This document shows, in pieces, positions 35,778-45,386 of a stretch of DNA of 64,000 nucleotides (the first letter of the stretch is position 1; the number at the start of each line of letters is the position of its first letter). Made by a program: the position numbers and the translations under genes. The notes under the pieces are model-generated. The model had not been told where the DNA came from. It saw nothing but the letters and a program-made list of their open reading frames with translations, and ran no database searches. Origin of the DNA: Didemnitutus sp047777955 (GTDB lineage Bacteria > Verrucomicrobiota > Verrucomicrobiia > Opitutales > Opitutaceae); the NCBI RefSeq assembly GCF_047777955.1, contig NZ_CP180537.1, positions 4,278,001-4,342,000 of the forward strand. Reading direction: 5' to 3'.

Positions 35778-36374
35778 ATGAACCGTTTCCTTGTCCGCCT
35801 CCTGATTCCTCTGTTTTCCCTGCTCGGCCTGCTCACCGCACGCGCCGCCTCCCCGGCTCCGGCAACGGAGCTGGCCAGCGTCCTGACCGACGCCGCGGCC
35901 GCGCTCGCGGCCGACGACTTCGCCGCCTATCAGAAAATCGAGCCGCAACTCCGCACGGCCATCGACGCCCTGATCGCGAGCGACGCGACCGCCAAGGCGG
36001 CGCTGAAGCAATCCGGCGCGGAACTCCTGCCCGGACGCAAGGACATCGACGCTGCGCGCGAGGACTTTGCCGTCGCGAGCACCGCCGCGGTGGACTTCCT
36101 GCGCACGACCGGCGTGGACGCGCAGCTGAAGCTGCGGACCTTCCAATGCCCGATGGCGCCGGTCGTCGGCAAGGGTCGCTGGTTCCAGCGCGCGGCGGGC
36201 ACGAAAAATCCTTTCTTCGGCTCTTCCATGCCGCGCTGCGGCAGCGAGCTGGGCGCGGCGAAGAAAGCCGCCGCCCTGCCCGCGGGTCATCCGGCGATCG
36301 ATCATCTCACGCCGGACGAAATCGCCCGCTTCCTGGCGAAGCCGAAGCAGGCCGACGCCTGCTGCGGCAGCTAG
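35778..36374 (+). CDS. Exported DUF3347-type protein with C-terminal CC (198 aa)
   Basis: Signal peptide MNRFLVRLLIPLFSLLGLLTARA, then a helical domain and the block FQCPMAPVVGKGRWFQRAAG with SSMPRCGSEL. Such a Cys/Met/His-type site is found in DUF3347 domains attached to CusB-like metal efflux proteins (CPM ... MPRCG). A probable copper or heavy-metal binding site is therefore formed by Cys and Met residues, and the protein ends CCGS. ATG 35778. It follows the Cys-rich exported protein and its stop lies 6 bases from the convergent nitronate monooxygenase stop. Role as a periplasmic metal-binding protein is inferred. Confidence 0.75.
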   Translation: MNRFLVRLLIPLFSLLGLLTARAASPAPATELASVLTDAAAALAADDFAAYQKIEPQLRTAIDALIASDATAKAALKQSGAELLPGRKDIDAAREDFAVASTAAVDFLRTTGVDAQLKLRTFQCPMAPVVGKGRWFQRAAGTKNPFFGSSMPRCGSELGAAKKAAALPAGHPAIDHLTPDEIARFLAKPKQADACCGS

Positions 36375-36380
36375 GCCCGC

Positions 36381-37805
36381 TTACGCTCCCGCGTAGCGCA
36401 GCACGTCGTCCACGCCGTAGCTGTCGGCGCCGGGAGCGAGGTAGCGCGCGAGGCCGCGGACATCGTCGCCGGCGGTGACAATGGGCGGCTCGCTCGCGCC
36501 GTGCGCGTCGCGCTGGCCGAGGCCGACGGCGGCGAGCAGGCCGTTGCAGAGGCACTTCCGGCCGGCCGTCTCGGCGATGTCGCCGCCTTTGGCCGCGAAT
36601 TTTTCCGCCGGCGCCGCAGGGCAACGATAGCCGAGCGTGCCGTCGGGCGCGGCGTAGACGTCGCGCAGGTAACCGAGGTCGCAGCGGCGCGGACGCGCCG
36701 CGTAGACCGCGGGGTCGGCAACGGTGCCGGGCAGGTCGACGACCTTGAAGGGCATGCCCGTCGGCGAGGCGCGCGGGTCGGTGCGGAGATCGAGCGCGCC
36801 CTCGCGGGCGCGGGCGAGCGCGGCGGCCTTGATCTCGGGCGCGAGTCCGCTTTCGCGACAAAACGCGAATGCCGTGCCGACCTGCACGCCGGCGGCGCCG
36901 GCCGCTTCGGCGGCGCGCAGGGCGTCGGGCGTGGCCTGTCCGCCGGCGAGCCAGAACGGCAGGCCGATGGCCTTGATCGCGGCGAGGTCCGGCGTGTCGC
37001 GCGGACCGTAGATCGGTTCGCCGCGCTCGTTCAGCGTCGTGCCGCCGCGCGGCGGGGCGTTGTGCCCGCCGGCGGTGGCGCCCTCGACGACGAAGCCGTC
37101 GACCTTGCCGCTCGACTTGCGGGCGAGCGTCAGCGCGAGGACGGACGAGGAGACGATGGCGAGGAACTTCGGGCGCGGCAGCGTCCATTTCTCCCCGTTC
37201 AACAGCGCCGCGGGATCGAGCGCGATGGCGTGCTCGTCCTTCGTGCCCTCGACGGCGATCCGCAGCTCGGCCTTCTCGCCGGCGGCGAAGCGGTCGAGGA
37301 TGCCGGGGATCGCCTTCGGGATGCCGGCGCCCATCAGCACGTAGTCGACCTTGGCCAGCATGGCGCCGTAGAGCGAGGCGAGCGTGGGCAGCTGGATTTT
37401 CTCGAGGAGATTGAGGCCGACGACGCCGGGATTCCTCTCCTTGGCGAGGTAAACCTCGACGAAGTTCGCCGCGGCGGTGAGGCCGAGCAGCTCGGCGGCG
37501 GAGTCGAGCGCGAACATCGGCGCGAGCCGGTAGGGCTGGCGGCCGATGCCGCCGGGCACGAAGTATTTTTCGAGGATCTGGGAGACGTTCGGCAGCGGGC
37601 AGGCGGCAAGCGCGCGGCGCATGGCGCCGTCCGCATCGCCGTCCTGCAGGCGGCGGACGAAGACGGTGTTGAGCGCCGTGCCGGAGACGACGCCGAGGTG
37701 GCCGCGGAGCGAGACGGCGCGGGCGAGGTGCCAGTTCGAGACGCCGATGCCCATGCCGCCCTGGATCAGGCGCGGCCAGTGCGTGGGAGGATTGGTCCAA
37801 TGCAT
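36381..37805 (-). CDS. Nitronate monooxygenase-like FMN enzyme (474 aa)
   Basis: 2-nitropropane dioxygenase / nitronate monooxygenase family TIM barrel binding FMN. The N-terminal IQGGMGIGVSNWHLARAVSL is the family start, and DYVLMGAGIPKAIPGIL, DGFVVEGATAGGHNAPPRGG and PFWLAGGQATPDALRAAEAA are the later flavin-binding blocks. The length (474) fits the longer subgroup that carries extra C-terminal Cys-containing sequence (KCLCNGLLAAVGL). ATG 37805 (MHWTNPPTHWPRL). The true substrate may be a nitronate toxin or another flavin substrate. It stands alone, convergent with the DUF3347 gene. Confidence 0.85.
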   Translation of the reverse strand: MHWTNPPTHWPRLIQGGMGIGVSNWHLARAVSLRGHLGVVSGTALNTVFVRRLQDGDADGAMRRALAACPLPNVSQILEKYFVPGGIGRQPYRLAPMFALDSAAELLGLTAAANFVEVYLAKERNPGVVGLNLLEKIQLPTLASLYGAMLAKVDYVLMGAGIPKAIPGILDRFAAGEKAELRIAVEGTKDEHAIALDPAALLNGEKWTLPRPKFLAIVSSSVLALTLARKSSGKVDGFVVEGATAGGHNAPPRGGTTLNERGEPIYGPRDTPDLAAIKAIGLPFWLAGGQATPDALRAAEAAGAAGVQVGTAFAFCRESGLAPEIKAAALARAREGALDLRTDPRASPTGMPFKVVDLPGTVADPAVYAARPRRCDLGYLRDVYAAPDGTLGYRCPAAPAEKFAAKGGDIAETAGRKCLCNGLLAAVGLGQRDAHGASEPPIVTAGDDVRGLARYLAPGADSYGVDDVLRYAGA

Positions 37806-37912
37806 GACACCTCGATTGCGAGGCCGTCCGGTGCGGCCGGTCAATGACGAGACCCGTCACCTTTGCGCATATCTTGGCCAAAGCTCGGCATCGCGGCGCG
37901 GGACGCGGAAAA

Positions 37913-38628
37913 TCAGCGCGGCGCGGGGCGGTCCGCCGCCGGTGCGACGCGCTGGAAGTCGCTCCACTCGTATTCGACGCGGTCGCCGAATCTCGTGGCG
38001 ACCAGGCGCGCGGTGCCGCTCGGCTTCGCCGCGGCCGGGCCGACCGCGGTGCCGTCACCGCCGGGCAGCGCGGTGACGATGTCGAGCTGCACGTCGAGCA
38101 CGCGCGAGACGCCGAGCGCGACGCGGAAGGGCTCGTCGAGCCGCGCCTGCACGCGCGTGATGGCCCGGGTGGCTTTGTCGATCGCCAGCACGAGCGTGAC
38201 TTTCTCGATCGGGAACAGCCATTCGGCGCTGGCGCTGGAGCGGAGCGGCAGCTCGTAGCGCACGACGCGCCGGTCGCCGCCGGCGAAGAGGACGCGGTCG
38301 AAGTCGAAGTAGTCCGCCACCGGCTTGGTGTGCGAGCGCGCCTTTTGTTCCTCCGGTCGGTGAGCTCGGCCTTTTCCGACGGCGTGGGCACCCGGCCGTC
38401 CAGCTGGAGCAGCTCCCAGCGGGCGGGGCGCGAGGGATCGTAGCGCTCGAGGCGCTCGCGCTTGAGCTTGCCGCCGTCGTATTCGCGGGCGAGCTGCGTG
38501 AACGCCCAGTGGTCGCGCTCGTCGCGCCAGCGCGCGACGGCATCGCGCAGGATGTCGTCCGCGCGCGCGGTGAGCGCCGCGCCGCCGGCGAGCAGGAAAA
38601 AGGAGAAAAGGCGGAGATATCGGACCAC
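37913..38628 (-). CDS. Exported protein of unknown function, paralogue of 52769-53551, one-base frameshift
   Basis: Signal peptide MVRYLRLFSFFLLAGGAALTARA, then RDAVARWRDERDHWAFTQLA, LERYDPSRPARWELLQLDGR and TPSEKAELTDR. The frame is lost near 38352-38356 and resumes one base away with EEQKARSHTKPVADYFDFDR and FPIEKVTLVLAIDKATRAIT. One added base restores 238 residues. The gene at 52769-53551 has the same order of blocks (RWAYTVHTVSRD, RFDPSQHYDVQWTLLQTGGK, EQKKFRKQRAKMNKDR, FPVDKVEAIVRIDAGRQA), which confirms the repair. Function is unknown; it is a soluble periplasmic or surface protein. Confidence 0.7.
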
Positions 38629-38672
38629 GATCGCCTAGACAGCACACGCCGGGCCGGGGTGCCCTCGCCGGC

Positions 38673-40688
38673 TCAGCGGGCGGGCTCGAGGCGGGTCGTA
38701 AACGCGGCGCGCTGGCCGCGGATCTCGAGGCAGAGCGTCTCGCGGCGGCGCGGCGGCACGTCGGGCGTGTCGCCGTGCCAGAGGCGGAACTCGCCCGGGC
38801 ACTCGATCACCAGCTCGAGCGTGCGGGGGCCGCAGCGCACGGGCAGGCGGACGCGGTCGCGGAACGTCGCCCCGCGCACGTCGCGCCAGTAGCCGAACGG
38901 CTCGGGGCGGCCGCGGGCGAAATCGGGCGCGGCGGCGAAGTCGGCGGGGAGTTGCACGGCGCCCTGGAGCTGGAGGGTGAAGCCGAGGGCGTGGTCGCGC
39001 CCGTCGTTCGTCTCGAGCTCGAGGCGGTCGACCAGGGTGTCGCCGGCGATCTCGAGCGTGCGGCGGGCGCGGGCATGCGGCGTGTAGCGCGGCTGCTCGA
39101 CGCTGAGGCGCGCGGGGGCGGCGGAGAACTCGAGCACGCGGCCGAGCTGCGGCGACTGCGGCACGCCGTCGACGCGCGGCCACTGTTTCGCGTCGTTGAG
39201 CGCGGCGAGGTCCTCGCCCTCGCCGTCGATGAGCGGGATGTTGTGGTTGGCGCCGCGAGCGAAGTAGCCGCGGTGCATGGGCGAGCCGTAGCCGGTGGTG
39301 CCGGTGTCGTGGCTGACGTCGACGCCGTCGAAGCTCGCGGACCAGTTGAGCGCCTCGGGCTGGGCGTGCGAGCGCTGGAGCTGGCCGAAGTGGACGAAGA
39401 CCTGCCACGGACCGGACCGCAGCACGGCCATGCGCGAGGACTCGAGGAGCCGCGTCGTCACCTCCGGCAGCGCCGGCAGGGCGGACGCGGCGGCGGGCGG
39501 ATCGAGCAGGGTGTCCCAGTCGCGGCGGGCGGCGGCGGCCTGGAGGCCGAGCGCGGTGGGAAACACGCGGTAGGCCTGCTCGAAGAGGCCGCGGTCGGGC
39601 GCGGTGCCGGGTGCCTGGCTGTCGGCGGGATTGGGGAGCTTGCCGTCGGGAAAGCGCAGCGCGAGCAGGCTGAGCATGAGGTTCTCGGCGATGTTGAGCT
39701 CGTCGGCGAGTTCCGCGGCGCGGCCGTGGAGGCCGGCGGCGGTGAAGAGCGAGAGCGTGGCCTGGACGACGTAGGCGTTGTAGCCGAGGGACTGTTCCCA
39801 CCAGAGGTAGTCGCTCGTCACGCCCTCGGCCAGCTGGCGGCGGAAACCGTAGCGGCCGTCGAGCGCCTCGCGCCACATCGCCTCGTCGCCGAGGAGGAGC
39901 GCGACCTGCGCGACGGCGCCGCGCTGCCAGACGGCGATGTTGTGGATCGCCTGGAAATTGTGGTTCAGCACGGCGACCTCGGGGCGGAACAGCTTGTCGG
40001 TCCACGCCGTGCGGCGCGCGGGCGCGACACGGTCGCCGAGCAGGCGCGCGGTCTCGGCGAACTTGATCAGGCCGCTCGCCTCGCTGAGCGTCTGCCAGAA
40101 GAGGCGCGCGCCCGTGCGGGTCGGCGCGCTCGGCGGCGGGGAGGGCCACTGCAGGTAGTGGTCGGCGTAGAAATCGAGCTGGCTCGCCGCCCACTCGGCG
40201 TAGCGCGCCTCGCCGGTGAGGCGGGCGAGCTTGGCGGCGCGGACCATCATGGCGACGTGGCGGTCGCGGAAGCCGACGACCCACCAGGCGTGGAGTTTCG
40301 GCGTGATGGCGACCTGCGGGTCGGAGGGGCTGGAAAAATGGTCGCTCTCCTCGCCGGGGATGCGGTCGACCCAGGTGAGGCGCGAGCCGTCCTTGGGGCT
40401 GATGCCGTCGTGCGACCAGCCGGCGATCCACTCGACGCGGTCGTGGTGGCGCGCGATCCACGCGTCGAGTTCGGCGTGTTCGCGTTCGAGCCATTTTTTC
40501 CAGGCCGGGTCACCGGCGACGCGGGTGCGGGCGCCGGCCCAGTCCTCGCGCGCGGCGCGCCAGGGGTGTCCGGCGGCGTCGTAGAGCTTCCACTCGCGGA
40601 ACTGGGCGGCGGGATCGGGTTTCGGGAAGGGCGGCGGCGCGGCGAGGGCCGCGATCGCGAGCAGGGGGAGGAGCAACAGCGCGCGCAT
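38673..40688 (-). CDS. Exported heparinase II/III-like polysaccharide lyase (671 aa)
   Basis: Signal peptide MRALLLLPLLAIAALA. An N-terminal (alpha/alpha) toroid follows, with RHVAMMVRAAKLARLTGEAR, VLNHNFQAIHNIAVWQRGAV, DYLWWEQSLGYNAYVVQATL and an anti-parallel beta domain with HDTGTTGYGSPMHRGYF and RGANHNIPLIDGEGEDL. These resemble heparinase II/III and alginate-lyase families that cut acidic polysaccharides by beta-elimination. The usual GYHxY in the toroid reads GYNAY here. ATG 40688 is chosen for the signal peptide. The substrate is unknown; a marine or plant glycan is likely for this type of bacterium. It is followed 44 bases later by the frameshifted exported gene on the same strand. 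Confidence 0.82.
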   Translation of the reverse strand: MRALLLLPLLAIAALAAPPPFPKPDPAAQFREWKLYDAAGHPWRAAREDWAGARTRVAGDPAWKKWLEREHAELDAWIARHHDRVEWIAGWSHDGISPKDGSRLTWVDRIPGEESDHFSSPSDPQVAITPKLHAWWVVGFRDRHVAMMVRAAKLARLTGEARYAEWAASQLDFYADHYLQWPSPPPSAPTRTGARLFWQTLSEASGLIKFAETARLLGDRVAPARRTAWTDKLFRPEVAVLNHNFQAIHNIAVWQRGAVAQVALLLGDEAMWREALDGRYGFRRQLAEGVTSDYLWWEQSLGYNAYVVQATLSLFTAAGLHGRAAELADELNIAENLMLSLLALRFPDGKLPNPADSQAPGTAPDRGLFEQAYRVFPTALGLQAAAARRDWDTLLDPPAAASALPALPEVTTRLLESSRMAVLRSGPWQVFVHFGQLQRSHAQPEALNWSASFDGVDVSHDTGTTGYGSPMHRGYFARGANHNIPLIDGEGEDLAALNDAKQWPRVDGVPQSPQLGRVLEFSAAPARLSVEQPRYTPHARARRTLEIAGDTLVDRLELETNDGRDHALGFTLQLQGAVQLPADFAAAPDFARGRPEPFGYWRDVRGATFRDRVRLPVRCGPRTLELVIECPGEFRLWHGDTPDVPPRRRETLCLEIRGQRAAFTTRLEPAR

Positions 40689-40818
40689 GGCGGGGACGAG
40701 CGTCGCGCGGCGCGCGCGGGGCGTCAATCGGCGCCGGAGGGACGATTTTGCGCGGGCCCAGTTACACGGCCGCGAGAACTCCATTCCGCGGGGCCGCGGG
40801 CCCCGCCTCCCGCCGCGA

Positions 40819-43800
40819 CTAGCTTTTCGCCGCGGCGCGCGACTGGCGCCAGCGGCGGTAGCCGAAGAGGGCGAGGCCGGCGCCCATCAGCATCGCGCCG
40901 TAGGTCGAGGGCTCGGGGACGGGCTTCCAGGGGCGGACCTCGTCGTTGTAGGTGTAGCCCGAGTAGTCGCCGGTCCAGATGGTGTCGTTGCCCACCCACG
41001 AGCCGGAGGGCGAGAAGGTGACCTGGTTGAGCGGGGCGGCGCCCTTGTTGCCCGGGTCGTTGGTGACGCGGAAGTAGTCCTGCCCGTCGGTCCAGCTCGC
41101 GACGGCGAGGGTGTAGGAGCCGAGGGAGAGGTTGCCGAAGTGGACGATCGAGTCGGCGCCGGAGGCGAAATCGATGGTGGAGTTGCCGGTGAGGGTGAGG
41201 CCGGCGAAGGTGCTGTCGTGGCCGTTGAGGTTGAGCGTGCCGCCGGCGAGGACGATGGTGACGCCGGTGGCGTTGAAGTCGGCGCCGAGGGTGAGGGTGA
41301 CGCCGGCGCCGACGATGAGCTGGCCGGTGCCGGAGAAGCTGCCCGAGAAGGTCGAGTCGGCGAGGAGGGTGAGCGTGCTGAAGGTGGTGATGCCGTCGCC
41401 GGCGCCGAAGTCGACCGCGCCGGTGCCGCTGAGCGAGCCGATGGTCTGGGCGTAGGTCTGGAGGGAGAAGGTGCCGCCGTTCACGGCGACGTCGACGGCG
41501 GCGTTGTTGAGGGCGTTGTTGGCGGCCATGAGGAGGGTGCCGCTGTTGATGTTCACGTTGCCCTGGAAGCTGCTGTTGTTGGCGCTGGAGATGGTGAGCG
41601 TGCTGGCGTCGTTCTTGGTCAGGGAGCCGGCGGTGCCGCCGGTGAGGGCGCCGGCGATCTCGGTGTTGGCCGCGCCGCCGACGGTGAGGGCGTTGGCGCC
41701 GACGGCGACGGCGCCGAGCTTGAGCGAGCCGGCGTCGGCCTGGATGAGCGCGGTGGCGCCGGCGACGGTGACGGTGCCGTCGTATTGGTTGTTGCCGGAG
41801 ACGTTGCGGAGGGCGCCGCCGCCGGAGACGCCGCTGCCGTCGAGCGAGAGGGTCTCGGCGCCGACGTGGATGTTGCCCTGGAGCTCGAGGGCCGCGCCGT
41901 TGGCGACCGTGGTGCCGGCGAGGGTGGAGCCGAGGGCGTCGTTGCTGCTGATGTTGACGACGCCGGCGCTGACGGTGGTGGTGCCCTGGTAGGTGCTGTT
42001 GCCGGAGAGGTAGAGCGTGCCGGTGCCGGTCTTGGTCACGGTGCCGGTGCCGGTGCCGATGGCGTTGGTGGCGTAGGTGGTGCCGGCGCTCTCGAAGGTG
42101 AGGTTCTTGTCGGTGGCGGTGATGGCGCCGTTGAGGGTGAGGGTGCTGGCGGCGTCGGTGGTGATGCGGGCGTTCTGGGCGAGGTTGATGGCGCCGTCCC
42201 AGGTGTTGCTACCGCTGACGTTGCGTAGGGCGCCGCCGCTGCCGCCGAAGCCGTCGCCGGCGAGGCTGAGGGTCTCGGCGCCGACGTGGATGTTGTTCTG
42301 GAGCTCGAGGGCGGCGTTGGCGCTGACGGTGGTGCCGCCGGCGGTGGCGCCGAGGGCGGTGTCGTTGCGGATGTTGAGGACGCCGGCGCTGACGGTGGTG
42401 GCTTCGCCGTAGGTGTTGGCGCCGGTGAGCGTCATGGTGCCGAGGCCGAGCTTGTTGATGCCGCCGAAGACGACCTGGGAGTTGATGGTGAGGTCGCTGG
42501 CGGTGTCGCCGGTGGCGTTGGCGACGGTGAAGTTGCGGATGTTGGTGGCACTGGTCTGGTCGTTGAGGGAGAACTGGTAGCCGTTGATGGTGGAGGCGGT
42601 GCTGCCGCCGATGGTGACGTCGCCGGCGAGGGTGAGGATGCCCTGGGAACCGAGGGTGTTGCGGGTGTCGATGGTGCCGCCGTTCATCGTCAGGGCGCCG
42701 ATGGTGTCGCGGCGGCCGTTGAGGTCGAGGAGGCCGCCGGCGTTGATGGTGACGGCGGAGGTGTCCTTGATCTTGTTGTCGGCGCTGCCGGTGCCGTAGA
42801 GGACGGTGGCGCTGTGGGTGCCGTCGCCGATGACCAGGTTGCCGAGGATGGTCTTGTCGACGTAGGAATTGGCGGTGTCGAGGACGAGGGTGCCCTCGTT
42901 GACGGTGGTGGTGCCGGTGTAGAGGTTCTCGTAGCCGTAGAAGGTGACGGTGCCGCTGCCGTTCTTGGTGAAGCCGCCGGTGTTGCCGCTGACGCCGACG
43001 CGGGAGTAGATGCGGGTGTTGCCGGTGCCGTCGACGGTGAGGGTGTTGGCGCCGAGGTTGACGTTGAGGGCGCGGCTGGAGTTCTCGATGGCGAGCTCGG
43101 CGGAGGAGTTGTTGGTGATGGTGCCGGCCCCGGCCAGGGTGATGGTGCCGAGCCAGGAGTTGGTGCCGGAGGAGTTGAGCAGCGTGCCGTTGTTGAGCGT
43201 GAGGGCGTTGGAGTTCGAGTTGGTGCCGCTGTAGGAGAGCTGGAGCGTGCTGCCGCCGGTGACGCTGACGGCGCCGGTGCCGATGGCGCCGGAGTTCTGG
43301 AGCTGGAGCGTGCCGCCGGCGACGCTGGTGGCGCCGGTGTAGGAATTGGCGGTGCCGAGCGTGAGGGTGCCGCTGCCGGACTTGGCCAGGCCGCCGGTGT
43401 TGGTGCCGGCGAGGGCGGAGGCGAAGGTGACGTTGTTGCCGTTGGTGTCGACCGCGATGGCACCGGTGCTGTTGGCGATGCGGGAGGAATAGTCCGTCGT
43501 GATGCCGCTGCCGTATTGGAGCGTGCCGCCGGTGAAGGTGATGTTGCCGGCGTAGGCGAGGGCGGCGGCGTTGTTGGCCACGATGGTGCCGCCGGCGAGC
43601 GTGGTGCCGCCGTCGTAGCTGTTGGCGCCGGAGAGCGTGAGGGTGCCGCTGCCGGACTTGGTGAGGGTGCCGCCGGTGCCGCCGATCTGGGCGGAGAACG
43701 TGGTGTCGCCCGTGCCGGCGACGGTCAGGCCGTAGCCGGCGAGGTCGGTGTAGGAGCCGAGGGTGAGGCTGCCAGCGGTGGAATTGATGGTGGTGGTGCC

Positions 43801-45261
43801 GCCGAGGACGATCTGGCCGCTGAGCGTGTTGGTGCCGGAGAGATTGTTGATGGCGCCGGCGCCGCCGTCGCCGGTGCCGGTGATGGTGAAGCCGCCCTCG
43901 GTGAGGCTGACGTTGTTCGAGAGCTCCAGGGTCGCGCCGTTCGCGACGATGTTGCCCCAGGTGGAGCTGCCGAGGGCGCCGCTGTTGGTCACGGCGAGCG
44001 TGCCGCCGTTGACGATCATGGCGCCGCTGAAGCTGTTCGAGCCGGAGAGGACGAGGCGGCCGTTGCCGGCCTTGGTGATGCCGGAATACCAGGGCTCGGT
44101 GATCGCGCCGGAGAAGGTGGTGGTGCCGGTGTTGTCGATCGTGAACGTGCGGTCGCCGCCGAGGGCAATGCCGCCGGAGAGGGTGAGATCCTGCGAGCCG
44201 CCGATGGTGAGGTCGGCGGCGAGGCTGACGGCGTTGGCGAGGGTGCGCGCGCCGCCGCTGGCCGCGAGCGTGCCGCCGTTGACCGTGAGCGTGCCGGTGC
44301 CCAGGGCGCTGTTGTTGCCGACGGCGAGCGTGCCGGCGTTGAGGGTGGTGCCGCCGGTGTAGTTGTTGGCGGCGGAGAGCGTGAGGGTGCCGCTGCCGGA
44401 CTTGGCCAGGCCGCCGGTGTTGGTGCCGGCGAGGGCGGAGGCGAAGGTGACGTTGTTGCCGTTGGTATCGACCGCGATGGCACCGGTGCTGTTGGCGATG
44501 CGGGAGGAGTAGTCCGTCGTGATGCCGCTGCCGTATTGGAGCGTGCCGCCGGTGAACTTGATCGTGCCGGAGGTGCCGAGGGCGTTGGCGTGACCGACCT
44601 GGAGCGTGCCGCCGGCGAGCGTCGTGCCGCCGGTGTAGCTATTGTTGCCCGACAGCACCCATGTGCCGGTGCCGGACTTGGTGACCGTGCCGCCGGTGCC
44701 GGCGATCTGCGACGAGATGGTGCCCACGCCGGTGTTGCTGCCCGTAAGGGTGAGCGTGTTGGTGCCGGACGTGGCGATCGTGCCACCCGACGCGGAGATG
44801 GTGAGGTTGCCGGTGCCAGAGACGGTGAAAGTGGAGGCCGCACCGAGGGTGAGCCGCAAGCCGGCGCCGGTGATGACCTGATCGGTATCATCCTCCTGCA
44901 GGATGCCGTAGCTGCCGAGCGTGAGCGTGCGAGTGGCGCCGGTCTTGGTGATCGTGAACGCTCCGGCGGACGTGCCGAAGCGGATGCCGGCAACGGAGCG
45001 ATTGCTGTCGACCGTGACGGTGGTGGTGCCGCCGGAGCCGACGTTGTTAAAGTAGGCGTAGTTGGTGGTGAGGCTGTTGGATGGCGCGCTGCCGCCACTC
45101 CAGTTGCCACCGGTCGTCCAATTACCATCCGCGGTCGTGCTCCACGTTACGGCCGTTTGGGCCCAGCCGCTGACCGCCGTCAGCGTCACCCAAAGACTCA
45201 GCCCGACGCGTCGAAAAACGCGACGACCGGGAGACAATCCGTTGGCGGGGCGGGCAGACAT
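40819..45261 (-). CDS. Giant autotransporter-type beta-strand-repeat surface protein with PEP-CTERM tail (1480 aa)
   Basis: Signal peptide MSARPANGLSPGRRVFRRVGLSLWVTL...GWAQ. Then come some 20-30 copies of the autotransporter-associated beta-strand repeat (GSGTLTLSGANSYTGGTTLA type), which folds as a long beta-helix. It ends with VPEPSTYGAMLMGAGLALFG followed by YRRWRQSR, a PEP-CTERM exosortase sorting signal, rather than a barrel, so it is not a classical autotransporter. Two 180-base stretches inside are nearly identical. ATG 45261 is preferred to a GTG at 45324. It diverges from the secreted Ig-like gene, sharing a 125-base promoter region. Likely role in surface coat or matrix; exosortase not in window. 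Confidence 0.88.
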   Translation of the reverse strand: MSARPANGLSPGRRVFRRVGLSLWVTLTAVSGWAQTAVTWSTTADGNWTTGGNWSGGSAPSNSLTTNYAYFNNVGSGGTTTVTVDSNRSVAGIRFGTSAGAFTITKTGATRTLTLGSYGILQEDDTDQVITGAGLRLTLGAASTFTVSGTGNLTISASGGTIATSGTNTLTLTGSNTGVGTISSQIAGTGGTVTKSGTGTWVLSGNNSYTGGTTLAGGTLQVGHANALGTSGTIKFTGGTLQYGSGITTDYSSRIANSTGAIAVDTNGNNVTFASALAGTNTGGLAKSGSGTLTLSAANNYTGGTTLNAGTLAVGNNSALGTGTLTVNGGTLAASGGARTLANAVSLAADLTIGGSQDLTLSGGIALGGDRTFTIDNTGTTTFSGAITEPWYSGITKAGNGRLVLSGSNSFSGAMIVNGGTLAVTNSGALGSSTWGNIVANGATLELSNNVSLTEGGFTITGTGDGGAGAINNLSGTNTLSGQIVLGGTTTINSTAGSLTLGSYTDLAGYGLTVAGTGDTTFSAQIGGTGGTLTKSGSGTLTLSGANSYDGGTTLAGGTIVANNAAALAYAGNITFTGGTLQYGSGITTDYSSRIANSTGAIAVDTNGNNVTFASALAGTNTGGLAKSGSGTLTLGTANSYTGATSVAGGTLQLQNSGAIGTGAVSVTGGSTLQLSYSGTNSNSNALTLNNGTLLNSSGTNSWLGTITLAGAGTITNNSSAELAIENSSRALNVNLGANTLTVDGTGNTRIYSRVGVSGNTGGFTKNGSGTVTFYGYENLYTGTTTVNEGTLVLDTANSYVDKTILGNLVIGDGTHSATVLYGTGSADNKIKDTSAVTINAGGLLDLNGRRDTIGALTMNGGTIDTRNTLGSQGILTLAGDVTIGGSTASTINGYQFSLNDQTSATNIRNFTVANATGDTASDLTINSQVVFGGINKLGLGTMTLTGANTYGEATTVSAGVLNIRNDTALGATAGGTTVSANAALELQNNIHVGAETLSLAGDGFGGSGGALRNVSGSNTWDGAINLAQNARITTDAASTLTLNGAITATDKNLTFESAGTTYATNAIGTGTGTVTKTGTGTLYLSGNSTYQGTTTVSAGVVNISSNDALGSTLAGTTVANGAALELQGNIHVGAETLSLDGSGVSGGGALRNVSGNNQYDGTVTVAGATALIQADAGSLKLGAVAVGANALTVGGAANTEIAGALTGGTAGSLTKNDASTLTISSANNSSFQGNVNINSGTLLMAANNALNNAAVDVAVNGGTFSLQTYAQTIGSLSGTGAVDFGAGDGITTFSTLTLLADSTFSGSFSGTGQLIVGAGVTLTLGADFNATGVTIVLAGGTLNLNGHDSTFAGLTLTGNSTIDFASGADSIVHFGNLSLGSYTLAVASWTDGQDYFRVTNDPGNKGAAPLNQVTFSPSGSWVGNDTIWTGDYSGYTYNDEVRPWKPVPEPSTYGAMLMGAGLALFGYRRWRQSRAAAKS
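43357..43536 (-). repeat. Internal direct repeat, copy A (180 bp)
   Basis: Identical to 44377-44556 except at 43447/44467 and 43489/44509 (178 of 180 matching). The offset is 1020 bases, a multiple of three, so it encodes the same 60 residues in the beta-strand-repeat protein. Neighbouring repeats are far more diverged, which points to recent duplication or gene conversion. Confidence 0.9.
44377..44556 (-). repeat. Internal direct repeat, copy B (180 bp)
   Basis: Partner of 43357-43536 with two single-base differences. Both changes appear to be silent (GGC/GGT-type third positions in the reading frame of the gene). Could recombine to delete or add 340 residues. Confidence 0.9.
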
Positions 45262-45386
45262 TCTCGCGCCAGAAATATTCCCTACAGGCCTAGTTGGGTC
45301 CAGATAATTTTTAGGGAGTTTCACCTATTGGCTTGCACGGTAGGGCCACCTTTCCTTTACTGCGGGCTCGGTCACCCCACTTGCCT

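Noticed and set aside
36307..38628. A long minus-strand open frame joining the frameshifted exported gene to sequence under the nitronate monooxygenase
   Set aside because: After about residue 95 it is low-complexity Arg/Pro/Ala sequence out of frame with the real genes. It exists only because of the one-base break.
40819..45261. Regularly spaced repeats as a possible CRISPR array
   Set aside because: The repeats are in-frame protein repeats of variable length with no constant spacer length and no cas genes.
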